A stretch of 64,000 nucleotides of DNA from Branchipolynoe longqiensis (lineage: Eukaryota > Annelida > Polychaeta > Phyllodocida > Polynoidae), in NCBI GenBank assembly GCA_030323885.1, contig CM059187.1:90411121-90475120 (forward strand). Reading direction: 5' to 3'. Positions 21,345 through 31,960 of the stretch are shown piece by piece (within the stretch, counting starts at the first letter, position 1; each line of letters starts with the position of its first letter). The position numbers and the translations under genes were made by a program. The notes under the pieces were generated by a model. The model saw only the letters and a list, made by a program, of their open reading frames with translations, was not told the origin of the DNA and did no database searches.

Positions 21345-21660
21345 CTTGTTGTTGTGTGTGTTGTTTTACGTCCGAGCAACATCTAAGGTCATATCAGGAC
21401 GGGTACCGACTTGTGACAGTGCGAACTCATGGCGACTTTATAGTGCTGCCCCACTGGGAAAGGAGACCAGCAAAACCATGACCCAATATCCCACTCAGTC
21501 ACATTATCCAGACACTGAGCTAACCAGTGAATGCCCTGTCCTAGTAAGGCTGCATGCCAGGCTAGGAAGGGATAAGTATCAATTTTAAAGTCATTGTTTT
21601 GACTCGACCGGGAAATGAACTCCCGACCTTCCGCATGCGAGGTCCGCGCTCTATCGGGAC
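21345..21660 (-). mobile_element. SINE1, full length, tail type beta
   Basis: The tail reads TTGTTTTACGTCCGAGCAAC. The head complement reads GAACTCCCGACCTTCCGCAT with CGCGCTCTATCGGGACC at 21646-21662. Confidence 0.9.
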
Positions 21661-22311
21661 CTGACAAGGGCCTAGCTTGAGATGTTCAGGTGGTACGCAG
21701 ATGGAATATTATTGGAACAAAACACGATGGAATAAAACTCTATAAAACATTGTACATGTTATTGTTAACATGGATAATTCTTGGGCGAGACGGGACATTA
21801 TCGAACCCACTGACCCGTCGGCGGCACCATCTGTATGAAACTCCCCCGCACTACGCATTGCCACTAACATAGTGGCCGCCGAACTGCGGTAGTGCCCCCT
21901 TATGGATCTTGCCCGAACTAAAAGCATGTAAGCGAGTTTGGCACCAGGAGGTGACACTGGGCCTTTTCCCACAACCCTAACGCCTCAGTTCAGACCAGGA
22001 CACAACTGCTGCAGCCATCGCCATCGAACCACCAACAACATTTCTTTGCCCACCAACCCACACCGAAAAATAAGGAAAACGGGTAGGGCTGAGGGTTCGA
22101 GTACGGGAGCTCACCATCAGAGCTGACCCGAGATGACGAGAGAGACTGATGTGGCTTCTTACTGACCAAAACTGTATAACGTTCATTGAGTTCTTCCGCG
22201 TAATAAAGACCCACTATATATATATACTTCTGTCTCGGCCTCATTGGAATTACTTGGTTTAACGGTGTTTTAAAAATATATATTTGTAATGTCCTGTGGT
22301 ACGCATGTTTG
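21661..22311. other. Unassigned region
   Basis: Several short ORFs on both strands have no recognisable domain. An AATAAA lies at 22201. I could not establish terminal repeats, so a solo LTR remains only a possibility. Confidence 0.35.
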
Positions 22312-22362
22312 TTTGTTGTTGTTTTACGTCCTAACAACATGTAAGGCCATGTCAGGACGGCA
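22312..22362 (-). mobile_element. SINE1 3'-end fragment, tail type beta
   Basis: It reads TTGTTGTTTTACGTCCTAAC and TAAGGCCATGTCAGGACGG. Only the tail-proximal 50 bp are present. Confidence 0.8.
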
Positions 22363-22500
22363 TGTGGTATGCAGTTGCGTACCTGTGTATATGGAAGTTA
22401 GGCACTTGTACTTTGAAGCAGCCATCACCTTTTTTGGAGTAGGGTAGTTATAAGTAGACTTGCCGAGACTTTTATTTGGTACGTTTTTGGGGGTAGATAA

Positions 22501-22734
22501 ATGCAGGCGCAAAAACCACGTAAATGGCAATCCAAAAATGGAGATAAACATTGGAATCAAACCACCAAAAAATAGAATTTTTTATATTCCTACTTTTTTT
22601 GTCCATTGCTCCATAATGATGTGATCATATAAAAAGGGGAATTATTGAGAATTTAAATTATTTTCATGTAAAAGTCTTGTATTTAAACTACATTTTTGGA
22701 TTGCCGTTTATGTGGTTTTGCGCCTGAACTCTTC
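22501..22734. mobile_element. Inverted-repeat element E2
   Basis: This is an inverted copy of E1 (1050-1284): CGCAAAAACCACGTAAATGG at the left and TTGCCGTTTATGTGGTTTTG at the right, with the shared interior CCATTGCTCCATAATGATGT. The extreme left end is a few bases short. Confidence 0.78.
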
Positions 22735-22800
22735 TTTTTATTCATCAGAACATTTTCTTTGTCAATGCTGAAGTACTGCTCTTCCGGTCATGACTGGTGG
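22735..22800 (-). mobile_element. LINE 3' untranslated fragment
   Basis: It resembles the 3' end of the 9021 LINE: TTTTTATTCATCAGAACATT, then CTGCTCTTCCGGTCATG. There is no coding part. Confidence 0.45.
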
Positions 22801-23465
22801 CAGTTATTAACATAAAAATAGTTGTGGAGAATCTGTTGTATGATTGTTTCTTTATTTGCTTTAAACTATTGTGCGTAATTCACTAAGGCGGAGACAGCAG
22901 TTCCATAGAGTGGTTTTTATTTTCTTCGTTAAGAGGTTTACATGTCGGGTGTTGTCTTATCTGGGTGCTAGTCCTTAGTGGTTTGTTCGTCCCGGGGGGT
23001 TTTTGGATCCCAGTGGTGGTATGTGGGGACCGGATTCAAGCCCTTTACCCTTCCCATCTGGTCTCTGTGAGGTGTGGGTGGGTGGGTTGAAGTTAGGGTT
23101 TGAGTTGTCCGATCGGGAGCTGGAGGGGTTGTGCAGCCGTGGAGGCGGGTGGGGTTTGAACGGTCACGTGTTCTTTTGGCGGGAGTGGGTCGCGTCCTCC
23201 TCCTGTGGGTGGAGGGGGGTACCCAGGGTTAACGCTAGGTGGCGGCAGAGTGCTGGGCATATGGATGTTCTATATCCCAGGCGGGGGTCGGGTCGGGTCT
23301 AGTCGGGGGTTCCGTCCCCGCCCAGTGAATTAGACATGTTACGTTAACATGCACAATGGTGAGATGGGGGTGGGGGTAGGGATGGGTGTCGGGGTGGGTG
23401 CTGAGGTGCGCATGGGGGGTGCGCAGTTGCGGAGGGTGGAGTGTGAGTGGGAGGCTGAATTGTGG
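22801..23465. other. Unassigned G/T-rich region
   Basis: A G-rich strand runs through 22990-23470 with many GGGTG and GTGGG words. Short ORFs have no recognisable domain. Confidence 0.35.
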
Positions 23466-23469
23466 GCAC

Positions 23470-23998
23470 CCAGAGCCATAACCACCTGCAACCTGGCGAG
23501 TTAAACCAAGCTCGGTTAAACTAAACGATCGGGTAATCCAAATTTGTTTCAGCGGTCCGGCCAAATACTACCATTTATCATATAAAAACGTTGGTTAAAC
23601 CAAAGTCGGTTAATCCAAACTATCTGTTAATTCAAGCAAAATTGCTAAGGCCACTTCTGGTATGGTTAAATCAAACGTGCATGTGATTATAAGGTCATCT
23701 GAGACCCCACCAACTTTTTTATATGATAAATGGTAGTATTTTATCGGGCCGCCAAAAAAAACTTAGGATTAACCAATCGTTCGGTTTAACCAGGCTTGGT
23801 TTAATGGGGTTATTCTGTATATAGATAAAAAAACAAAAGTGTCCACATACATTGTATATTACATTCATAATGCACCTCTGTTTTTGTAAAACCCAAGTCA
23901 AAGTTGAAGCAAAAGCTCGGTTAAACCAATGAACAGTTAATCCAAACAAATTTCTAGGGTCCCTTCAAGTTTGGTTTAACAGGGTTATACTGTATAAA
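23470..23998. mobile_element. pogo/Tigger-like non-autonomous element(s)
   Basis: Words such as GGTTAAACCAA and TTAATCCAAA recur. The right end on the minus strand reads CAGTATAACCCTGTTAAACC and is flanked by TA; a second similar end, CAGAATAACCCCATTAAACC, sits at 23803-23822. An internal inverted repeat (CCATTTATCATATAAAAACG near 23570, complement near 23715-23735) is present. CAGT-start ends with AACC and GGTT motifs and a TA flank are typical of Tc1/mariner-pogo elements. No transposase is seen. Confidence 0.6.
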
Positions 23999-24061
23999 GA
24001 AACAAGCAATGACACAAATGACACATCAGTTTGTGGTAGATATGTATTTGTGTTAATATCC

Positions 24062-24145
24062 AGACGGGATGGCTAAATGAGTTGAGTGCCCGCCACCCAT
24101 TTTGGTAGGGCAAGGAACCCGAACCTTCGGTCGAGCCACCTCATA
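24062..24145 (+). mobile_element. SINE1 head fragment (type-2 head)
   Basis: CCAGACGGGATGGCTAAATG and AGTTGAGTGCCCGCC match the head of the SINE1 copy at 34800-35140 (complement reads CCAGACGGGATGGCCGAATG). A degenerate B box follows, CGAACCTTCGGTCGAGCC. The body is absent. Confidence 0.5.
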
Positions 24146-24420
24146 TTCTGAGCACAAATTGGACTCATCGGTCATCGGGTTAATTCACGGGCGGAAGATT
24201 GACAGCATCACACCATAGCACAAACAATAACGCACTTCTGATTTCGCGAAATAACTAATTCTTACTGAAACCGTTAAAAAGCATATCGATTTATCAACAG
24301 ACTTACTAGAGGACAAAGTTTGATTTACTAGGCATTTGTACCCACTGTTATCCGTGGTAACAATTCCGGATGGCTCCATACTTTTGTCCACTGCTTCGCC
24401 TACAATGTACATGTATGTAA

Positions 24421-25393
24421 TGGCCCTGTTACACTATGACGTAATGCGGTAGTGTAAGCCGGCGTAGGTGAAATTTGGCCATTACATCGAGATACGTTGA
24501 GATACGTTACTCGTTCGTTAAGCCTACATCGTGATATGTCGTGATACGTCGAGTTACGTTGAGTTACGTCGAGATACGGTGACACGCGTCAAGGTTTTGG
24601 ACATACCCAAAACTTTCAACGTAGCTCAATGTAAAGCCCATTACGTTGGGTTACATTGGACTTATGTTGTGCTCATGTTAGGCTTACGTCGAGATACGTT
24701 AGACGTTCATTAGAGCTACGTCGGTCTACGTTGAGCTACGTCAACTTATGGTAGACTGACGGAGAGCCAGGAGGAACGTGCAGCCCGCATGCCGACAATG
24801 TGGTGTTAACGTATCTCAACATAGGTCTAACATGTCTCTGATGTGTACCTAAAGTTTGTCTAGCGTAAGTCTAATGTGACTTGGCATATTTCACGTAGTT
24901 GACAAATGGCTGGCGCGCACGTAACATATGTAACATGCTCCAACTTTCTTCGAACTTGAAGTGAACGTGCTGTGAATGTGGTGTGAATGTTTTGCCTCGG
25001 TGTCTGTACGCTGAGCATGTGGGACTGTCATTAGACTGACGGTGCTCACTCGCGGGCCTGACGTTGACTCGCATTACAAATTACACCAGAGTCACACGTA
25101 GCTATATGAGGCCAGATGTAATTATGTGAGTCCTACGCGGAGCCGTCGCTAGGGTTTCGCTAGGCTGATGCTGTGCACGCTGGAGGCTCGTTAGCCTTAC
25201 GTTGGGCCTTTTTTTTTTTACGTTCTAACTCGTTGAGATGCGTTATAACTACGTTGAATCAACCTTTCACCTACATCGCACTGACGTCCAATTTGGCCCT
25301 GAAAAGCAGAGAATTTTGACGTATCTCCAGATAAAAAAGTGATTTTTACATTGCCCACTTGCTGGCCTGTTATGTTGTAGTGTGACAGGGGTA
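24421..25393. mobile_element. Foldback element H2
   Basis: The left end TGGCCCTGTTACACTATGAC and the right end (complement of TACCCCTGTCACACTAC) are flanked by TAA. The 970-bp interior is dense with degenerate ACGTTGAG and CTCAACGT words that can pair with each other. ORFs are short and the repeat structure explains them. It is the longest of the H family here. Confidence 0.75.
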
Positions 25394-25619
25394 TAATCGG
25401 TGACAGGGCTGCCTGGGGAGATTAGCCCGAGGCTGACCCGCTCCAGTATTTCCGCTATCCCATTACCCGGGCAACCGAGAATGTGAGCTGCACTTTAGTT
25501 TGTGGCCGCCTCCTGTTGGCGGCAATAACAACTAGAGCCATTAGCTGGACGGTGTGTAACACGATGTGTAAATAGATATATAGTGTGAAACGGAAAACAC
25601 ATATTTACGTTCATATACG
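25394..25619. other. Unassigned spacer
   Basis: No gene is recognised. It leads into the 64-bp minisatellite. Confidence 0.4.
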
Positions 25620-26500
25620 CGTCCACTTCCGTATCCGTGTCCGCACCCGTGTCCGTACCCACAACTGAATCTGTATCCACAGTTGTGTTGTATCCGTATC
25701 CGATCCGTGTGCGTGTGCGTGTGAGTGTCTGCATCTGTCTCCGTGTCCACAATTGTATCGCATCCGTTTCCAGTCCGTGTCCGTGTGCGTGTCTGCATCT
25801 GTCTCCGGGTCCACAATTGTATTGCATCCATGTCCAGTCCGTGTCTGTGTGAGTGTCTGCATCTGTCTCCGCGTCCACAATTGTATCGCATCCGTTTCCA
25901 GTCCGTGTCCGTGTGCGTGTCTGCATCTGTCTCCGGGTCCACAATTGTATCGCATCCGTTTCCAGTCCATGTCCATGTGTGTGCACTGTTTTGTGCCACA
26001 TTGTATGCATCCATTTCCAGCATGCTGTGTGCTGCTGCATCTGTCTCCGCGTCCACAATTGTATCGCATCCGTTCAGTCGTCCGTGCGTGTGCATCTGTT
26101 CACGTCCACTTGTCACATCGTTCCAGTCGTGTCGGTGAGTGTCTGCATCTGTCTCCGCGTCCACAATTGTATCGCATCCGTTTACAGTCCGTGTCCATGT
26201 GTGTGTCTGCATCTGTTTCCGCGTCCACAATTGTATCGCATCCGTTTCCAGTCCATGTCCATGTGTGTGTCTGCATCTGTTTCTGTGTCCACAATTGTAT
26301 CGCATCCATTTCCAGTCCATGTCTGTGTGCGTGTCTGCATCTGTCTCCGCGTCCACAATTGTATCGCATCCGTTTCTAGTCCGTGTCTGTGTGTGGGTCT
26401 CTATCTGACCCCACATCCGTAATTGCATCGCATCCGTATCCAATCCGAATCCGCATCTGTATCCGCATCTGCATCCGGGTCAACAAGTGTATTGTATCAA
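25620..26500. repeat. 64-bp minisatellite, about 12 units
   Basis: The unit contains GTCTGCATCTGTCTCCGCGT, CCACAATTGTATCGCATCCG and TTTCCAGTCCGTGTCCGTGT. Repeats of GTCTGCATCTG fall at 25727, 25791, 25855 and 25919, exactly 64 bp apart. Units degrade at both edges. Open frames of up to 300 codons on the minus strand, and overlapping ones on both strands, follow from the lack of stop codons in the unit. Confidence 0.95.
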
Positions 26501-26599
26501 TATCCAGGTACAGGTCCGTGTCCATGCCCGCTCACAATTTTTTTCAAGCACATAGCAAATCTGACTCCACAGGAGGCTTTTGCAGTAACATATTCTATT

Positions 26600-26735
26600 A
26601 AATTTATGTAGTGTCCCCTTCTCTGAAGCATAATAAGTGCATCAGTATCTAAACTGGATATGCAGGGCCAAATCTAGATAAATGTTTTGGTTTTGACATG
26701 TTCATGGTTTAATTGAACTATGCAGCCTTAACATT
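26600..26735. mobile_element. Fragment of TTAA-element family D
   Basis: It carries ATAATAAGTGCATCAGTATC, GGATATGCAGGGCCAAATCT and the end GAACTATGCAGCCTTAA. Only one terminus is present. Confidence 0.55.
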
Positions 26736-27116
26736 AGTCCATTGTGGTTTTTGTGAGATATAAAATATTTATACATATATTATTCCTGCATTCAATCTCC
26801 TCCTTACTATTTGCTATCTTATTCTATTATTCTGCTGCTCCTGGAACCTCTTTTGATATGTTCCTTTGTACTTACGTTACTGGAGACTGGGGTGCGGCCT
26901 GCGGTGCAGGAGGTCTGCTTCCAAGCAGCTCCCTACTTACTCCCTTACTGCCCTCTAGGTGGCTCCTCACCCCACCATAATATCTGCCCATTTTGCTGCC
27001 CATTTTGCTCAATAAAATGCAATGGTAGGTCTTAAGGGCCAGCCAGAGTTTTAGGCTCGATCAATTTTGTTATGGAAGGAATTAATAATATGGGGTAAAA
27101 TCAACAGCATTCTCTG
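26736..27116. other. Unassigned spacer
   Basis: No gene or window-specific repeat is recognised. Confidence 0.4.
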
Positions 27117-27175
27117 ATTGATTGGTGGTTGCTTTATGCCGTGTCAGCAGGTGGTTGCTTTATGCCGTGTCATAT
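27117..27175. mobile_element. Second copy of the 73-bp insertion family, partly doubled
   Basis: TTGATTGGTGGTTGCTTTAT and GCCGTGTCAGCAG match the insert at 16860-16932. The phrase GGTGGTTGCTTTATGCCGTG occurs twice in tandem here. Confidence 0.6.
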
Positions 27176-27501
27176 TCATGGCGAGAACTGTTTGTTTTTT
27201 GTTCAAACCATCACTTTTACATGTAAAAGCAGACAATTAACTATGTGCAAATAGACACTCATTAAATTAAAAAGCTCACAATTATATATTTGTGGTCAAG
27301 GGAAAGAAATTCCCGTAAAAATATGAAAAGTTGTATTACTAATTGATAGAATTTATTTAGTAAACTATATTTAAGGGGTACAGACCAACTGGTCTCAAAA
27401 AGGCTCAAATGTTTTCTTGTTTACTTTAGTATCAAGGTCAATATGCATACTGTCTGCAGTGTAAAATTGTTGGGCAGGGCCAACAAATCAATACAACTTA
27501 G

Positions 27502-28160
27502 TTAAATGTGTTTGAGTATCAGTGGGGACTGATACCCAATACATTCAGCGGGAGGCTCCATCTTGAGCAGAAAAGCATGTGTAAGCCTCGAGTGGACAAT
27601 AGGGCACCGGCTAAGGACCACTTGGTCCCACCGACCTCCCGCATGAGTCTGTGGTGGTTTTCCAACAGATGGTTCAATTTCTTTAAGTTTATTAATGTTT
27701 TCATCCCACTCATGTTGCCATTTGGATTTTATGTGGGTGGCTATTAGTGGTTTCAGATCAGAGTGAGGTTCAAGATCACAGTTCAGGGCCTGATCAGCTT
27801 GTTTGTTTCCTTGTATGCCGGCATGGCCAGGCACCCAGCACAGGTGGATGTCATACCCATCTGTTGCCAGTTGGTTCATTTTTATAAATGACCATTGCTC
27901 GAATAGGGTGATCCGTTTTCAGTCCAGCAACAGCCAGGGGGCAGGAGAAGGAATCACTCTATATAACATAGTTGGTGTGGTTGGATACCTCGATACACTC
28001 CAACGTGAGAAGGAGTGCTTGGGCTTCCGCAGTGAAAATCAAGCTCTGATTGGGAAAGCGTACACCAAATTGTTTCCATCTGCAGACTGCCACAGCAGCT
28101 ACCTGGATTTGGTCTTTCGAACCATCAGTGTATATGGAGAGGTGGTCTGCAAACTTGCCT
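27502..28160 (-). pseudogene. RNase H domain of I-group LINE
   Basis: The minus strand encodes a decayed RNase H1-type domain at the end of a LINE ORF2. Catalytic-residue contexts are visible across two or three frames: YTDGSKDQ (about 28130), TAEAQALLL (about 28040), a SDSFS motif (about 27955) and GNKQADQ (about 27795), with WVPGHAGIQGNK directly before it. The last 125 codons (27879-27502) are one open stretch. RNase H at the C terminus is a feature of the I group of LINEs (I, Ingi, Loa and relatives). Confidence 0.85.
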
Positions 28161-28225
28161 TGAATCTCTGCATGCAGTCCTTGGTATTCGAGTGGATGTG
28201 TCCCAGACTTCCTCAGTTCCGTGAG

Positions 28226-28445
28226 TCAGAGGATAACCAACGGCTTCCTCAACGATGATGGGGGATGTTCTGTGAATTTGGCATTCTGCAACACATCCAA
28301 ATCCAAGCCTAAGGCCTCCAAATGAGCTTTCATTCGGAGCCTCAGTGGCCGGATGTAATTTGGCCTGGCTTCATACCTGGATTTGTCATGTTGCTTGAAT
28401 AGACAATTGTGTGCAGGATTCAATGCATTTGTTTTTATCTTGACT
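28226..28445 (-). pseudogene. ORF2 linker/C-terminal RT part of I-group LINE
   Basis: An open stretch encodes YVVKIKTNALNPAHNCLFKQ, continuing towards the RNase H domain. It is the continuation of 28736-28915, separated from it by the inserted 268-bp element. Confidence 0.75.
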
Positions 28446-28456
28446 ACATATTGCAT

Positions 28457-28724
28457 CCCCAATGTGTTGCTACCTTGTCGTGGTGGGGAGGCTTGTGTGC
28501 CTCTGTGACCATGAGAGCTATACCACCGGGGGCTAGCCCCCTGGCAGGTTTAACCAAGCTGGGCAGGTCTCATGGTAGAGGACAGTCTGAGAGCAGCAAC
28601 TGGTCCTCCAGGTTGGGGGTTGGATGTGGGGCCAACAACCCCACCCCGGAAAAAAGAACAACATTACAGAATCACAAACAAGAAACTCAAAAGTAACTAA
28701 GGCCCTGGAAGAGGATGGACCCAC
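28457..28724 (+). mobile_element. 268-bp insertion with 11-bp target duplication
   Basis: ACATATTGCAT occurs at 28446-28456 and again at 28725-28735, bracketing the insert and duplicating the AMQYV codons of the interrupted LINE ORF2. The insert begins CCCCAATGTGTTGCTACCTT, continues TGTCGTGGTGGGGAGGCTTG and CCACCGGGGGCTAGCCCCCT, and has an A-rich segment near 28646-28695. It has no ORF of note. The first half resembles, from memory, 5' leaders seen in several invertebrate non-LTR retrotransposons. That identification is tentative. Confidence 0.75.
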
Positions 28725-28735
28725 ACATATTGCAT

Positions 28736-28915
28736 GGCCAGTTTGATTCTCCTGTTGTTAAGTGATGGTTCGTTGGCTTTGACATAGAGGCTCTGAACCG
28801 GTGAGGTGCGGAAGGCCCCAAGGGCCAGGCACAGCCCTAGTGGTAGACCGCTGCTAGCAGCCCAATATACGATGTCCTTGCGGAACCGTACACTATGCTG
28901 CCATAATCCACTCAT
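28736..28915 (-). pseudogene. RT thumb region of I-group LINE
   Basis: The minus strand encodes RFRKDIVYWAASSGLPLGLC, then LALGAFRTSPVQSLYVKANE and a KLAMQYV motif, characteristic of the region after the RT palm in I/Jockey-type ORF2. The palm itself, with the catalytic YADD or FADD box, is missing upstream. Confidence 0.8.
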
Positions 28916-28974
28916 GACCGAACCAAGGTTCAGTACACGGAGAGCAGAACATGGAGTCGGTATCGTCCTGCCAA

Positions 28975-29915
28975 GAGGTGGGGACGATACCCGACTCCGA
29001 GATGTTGTTGAAGAGTTGAAGCAACAGTCTCAGTGCAGGTTCAGGGAGATGTTTAAAAAATTGATAATGAATTCCATCAGGTCCAACTGCTGTGTCATGC
29101 GAGCTTTCCAAAGAACACCTCAACTCACCCATACTGAATGGGGAGGTGTAGTCCTCCTTGCCATCAGAGGAAAAGTCCAAGAGCTTTCGCTCCTGGCGTT
29201 CCTTGACAGCCAGAAAGCCCAGGAGGCAGTTTGACAAAGACAATTTTCTAGCAGAGGCGCGAGCCAATTCTGCACTTATTTCATCTGGTGATATAAGTAT
29301 GGTGCCTTTGTGTTTCAAGTGCTGATCTGCAGAAGAATCACCTCCCCTTCGTTTGATTCTCCTGATCATTGTCCACACTTTGCCCAATGGTGTGCTCATG
29401 GTGATGCTAGAAACAAAATGTCTCCAACACTGCCTCCACGCTTCTTTGATTATTCTGTAAGCGCAAGCCCGCAGAATTCTAAAGAGCCCCAGATTTTCAG
29501 CAGTCGGTCTCCTGTGGAATTTATGCTGAGCTTTCTTTTGTTCCTTAATAGCCCTCCTGCAGCCGTCATCCAACGATGGAGGTGTCAGACGCTTGGGAGT
29601 TGACGAGGTCTTCTGAACAGTTTCCTCTGCGATCCATCTCAGCATCTCAGTGAAGGAATCGATGTCACTGATGTCTGGAGTGAACTCCTCGAGACATAGG
29701 GTCTGGAAGGTGGGCCAGTCGGCTTTACGCAGCCACCAGTTCCTCTCTCGCTCTATGTGGTTGCTCCCACAGAGTTCGTCCCAGACCCTCCACAAAAAGT
29801 CCAGCACCAGTTCTGGTTCTGCAATGCTGAGATCGATGGCAGAGTATGTTCCATAGCAGGGATGCAAATATGTGTACGAACCATTGTTCAATATACACAG
29901 AGCATGACCAGCCAC
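28975..29915 (-). pseudogene. Endonuclease-RT linker and RT N-terminal part of I-group LINE
   Basis: This open stretch of about 310 codons runs on the minus strand from GHALCILNNGSYTYL (end of the endonuclease) through TYSAIDLSIAEPELVLDF, KRRGGDSSADQHLKHKGTI and SHDTAVGPDGIHYQFFKHLP (RT block 1) to NNISESGIVPTSWQDD. There the normal sequence stops at a deletion and a small inverted duplication. The first RT fingers are present; catalytic blocks are lost. It is non-functional. Confidence 0.88.
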
Positions 29916-29939
29916 AAAGTCCTCTTGCCTTTAGCATTC

Positions 29940-30442
29940 CTATTGTCCCCTCCCTCCATAGTGGGTATGGCCATTAAAGTCACCCATAAGTAAATATGGC
30001 GATGGTAACTGGTCCACAAGGGCATCCAGTTCTTGTAAAGTGAGAAGGGAGCGAGGAGGAATGTAAATGGAACAGACAGTCACAGTCTTATGCAGCATCA
30101 GACAAACAGCTACATCCTGTAGTGTCGTGTCTAACACCACTGGCATACATACCACATCACTTCTGACCAAGATGGAGGAGCCGCCAGCGGCTCGGTCTCC
30201 ATCTGGTATGTGATTGTTATATATGCTGTAGCCTTAAGACTACAACTCTCAGAAGCTTTAATATAAGTTTCTTGTAGGCAAACAGCAAGTGGATTGATGT
30301 TGCAATAAAGAAGAGACAACTCGTCAATGTTGCTCCTAAAACCTCGGCAGTTCCATTGAATATGATATCCACCTGTCACTGTCCTTTTGGAGCAGTGACA
30401 GGTGTTCTCTCCCTCACCTTTGGTTTGGGGGAGAGACTTCAA
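29940..30442 (-). pseudogene. APE endonuclease of I-group LINE ORF2
   Basis: Two overlapping frames give an apurinic-endonuclease-like domain: IQWNCRGFRSNIDELSLLY (metal-binding Asn in WN), AVCLQETYIK (catalytic Glu in QE), VCSIYIPP, and LLMGDFNGHTHYGG (GDFN motif). A frameshift lies near 30170. This is the nicking enzyme for target-primed reverse transcription in intact relatives. Confidence 0.88.
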
Positions 30443-31600
30443 CTGCGGATTTCCGTAGTCTCAGGCATCTTAATATCAGCCAGCGCCTGATATCGATTTA
30501 GGGCTACGTTTTTGGAGATCGATGAACCCCTGGACGTTTTGTCCATAGGGGTCAAAAATCCCTTCGGAAGTCGGTCTGACAAATTGTTCTTTTTCTCTTT
30601 GGGCATCACCGGTTCGGCCAGCATCTGCATCGCAATACTATTGTTATTTGTTTTAGTCGAAACCGGAGTCGGATTCGGGACTGTGGTAAAGTAAGTGGGC
30701 TTCCCCCCAGTCAACCAATTTAGTTCAGTCTGGCATTCAATTGTCCTGTTGGAGACTTTGGCTGTCGCAGCATAGCTCTTGGTGGTTGGCGAGGGAGTAT
30801 TTACTTACCTCAGCCAGCCTTCAAGCTTTTGGGTAGCTTAGTCGCTTTTCAGTTTTTATCTGCTGAATGAGCTTTTCTTTTTTCCAGATATAGCCATATG
30901 GTCACCCAGGCAATTGGAACGTTTTGCCTGGTTTTGACAACTGGTATTGTTGTGACCTTTCTGACCGCACTTAAAATAGATGATTTCTTTTTTGCATCTA
31001 TCCTTGCCATCATCAAACTTCTGGCATTAGAAACACAGGAGTGGGTTTCGGATGAGGACATCCACATTCACAATAAGGTATCCAATTTTCAAATTCTGGG
31101 GCGGAAAAGGCTTGCCAAACGTGAGGATATATGTCCCTGTTTTTATGGACTTGTTATCCCTCTTTATAACTATTCTTCATACATTTAACAGTCCCTGAGA
31201 CTTGAGCTCATGTGCTATCTCATCATCATCAACATCATCAAGATCTCTAGTCCGGATTACTCCTTTGCTAGAGTTGAGAGTTCGATGAGGAAAAGCTTTG
31301 ATGCCAACACCTGCTAGTGTGCTTGCACATAGCAGATTGTTGGCATGCACCTTCTGAGCACACTCCACCAGAATATGTCCAATTGGTAGCTTCTTCATGT
31401 CTTTAACTGTGCCAGCGATTCCCATAATGCCCTTGTGAATGGCAAAAGGGGAAAGTTTGGCAACTGATGCCTCATGATTTAATGATTCAATCATAATGAA
31501 CTGTGGCCAATCATCAGTGTTCGGACATGAGTCCGAATCTGAGCCCTGAGTCCACATTGTGCACCTAGAGCAGGCTTGACCTAGTGTAAAGTCCACGGCT
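30443..31600 (-). pseudogene. ORF1 (gag-like, CCHC zinc knuckle) of I-group LINE
   Basis: The minus-strand ORF1 is in three frames. The upstream part (31596-31177) includes FIMIESLNHEASVAKLSPFA, KKLPIGHILVECAQK and SSKGVIRTRDLDDVDDDEIA, an RRM-like/PRE_C2HC arrangement typical of Jockey/I ORF1. The middle (31067-30849) carries YFKCGQKGHNNTSCQ, a zinc knuckle, and CLGDHMAISG, an incomplete second one. The end (30714-30439) is low-complexity and Ser/Thr-rich. It would bind LINE RNA in intact copies. Confidence 0.8.
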
Positions 31601-31960
31601 GGAGTCTGTGTTTGTGTAGGCAGGCTATAGTGAAATCAATACAGGCAAAAGGAGAAAGGAAGAGTATAAAGAGTGAATGGTGAGCGAGGGCCAAGCCCTC
31701 AGGTTTATTATTTATAGTGGTACATGGTACAGTATGATATGTCACCTGACCATATTCTCCAATGAGAATCAAGCATCTACAGCTCCACCAATGAACATCA
31801 AGCATTCCTGTGTCACCATGGCTACAGTTATCTACCCACCACCACAATGCGGTGTGGCTCCCCTGGCCACCACCTGCCCTGAGCTGAGTGTGGGTGATCC
31901 ATGACTGCAGAGGGGGGAGGGGGTAGTGGGTAAATCTCCAAGTGCCCCTTACACACTATC
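31601..31960 (-). mobile_element. Probable 5' untranslated region of I-group LINE
   Basis: Upstream of ORF1 on the minus strand. No independent boundary signal is visible, and the 5' end is estimated from ORF1 position only. Confidence 0.4.

Noticed and set aside
21661..22311. Solo LTR with AATAAA at 22201
   Set aside because: No matching TG..CA ends, target duplication or second copy could be found by eye.
28806..29234. Plus-strand 142-codon ORF
   Set aside because: It is the complement of the LINE RT region, whose minus-strand frame carries recognisable motifs.
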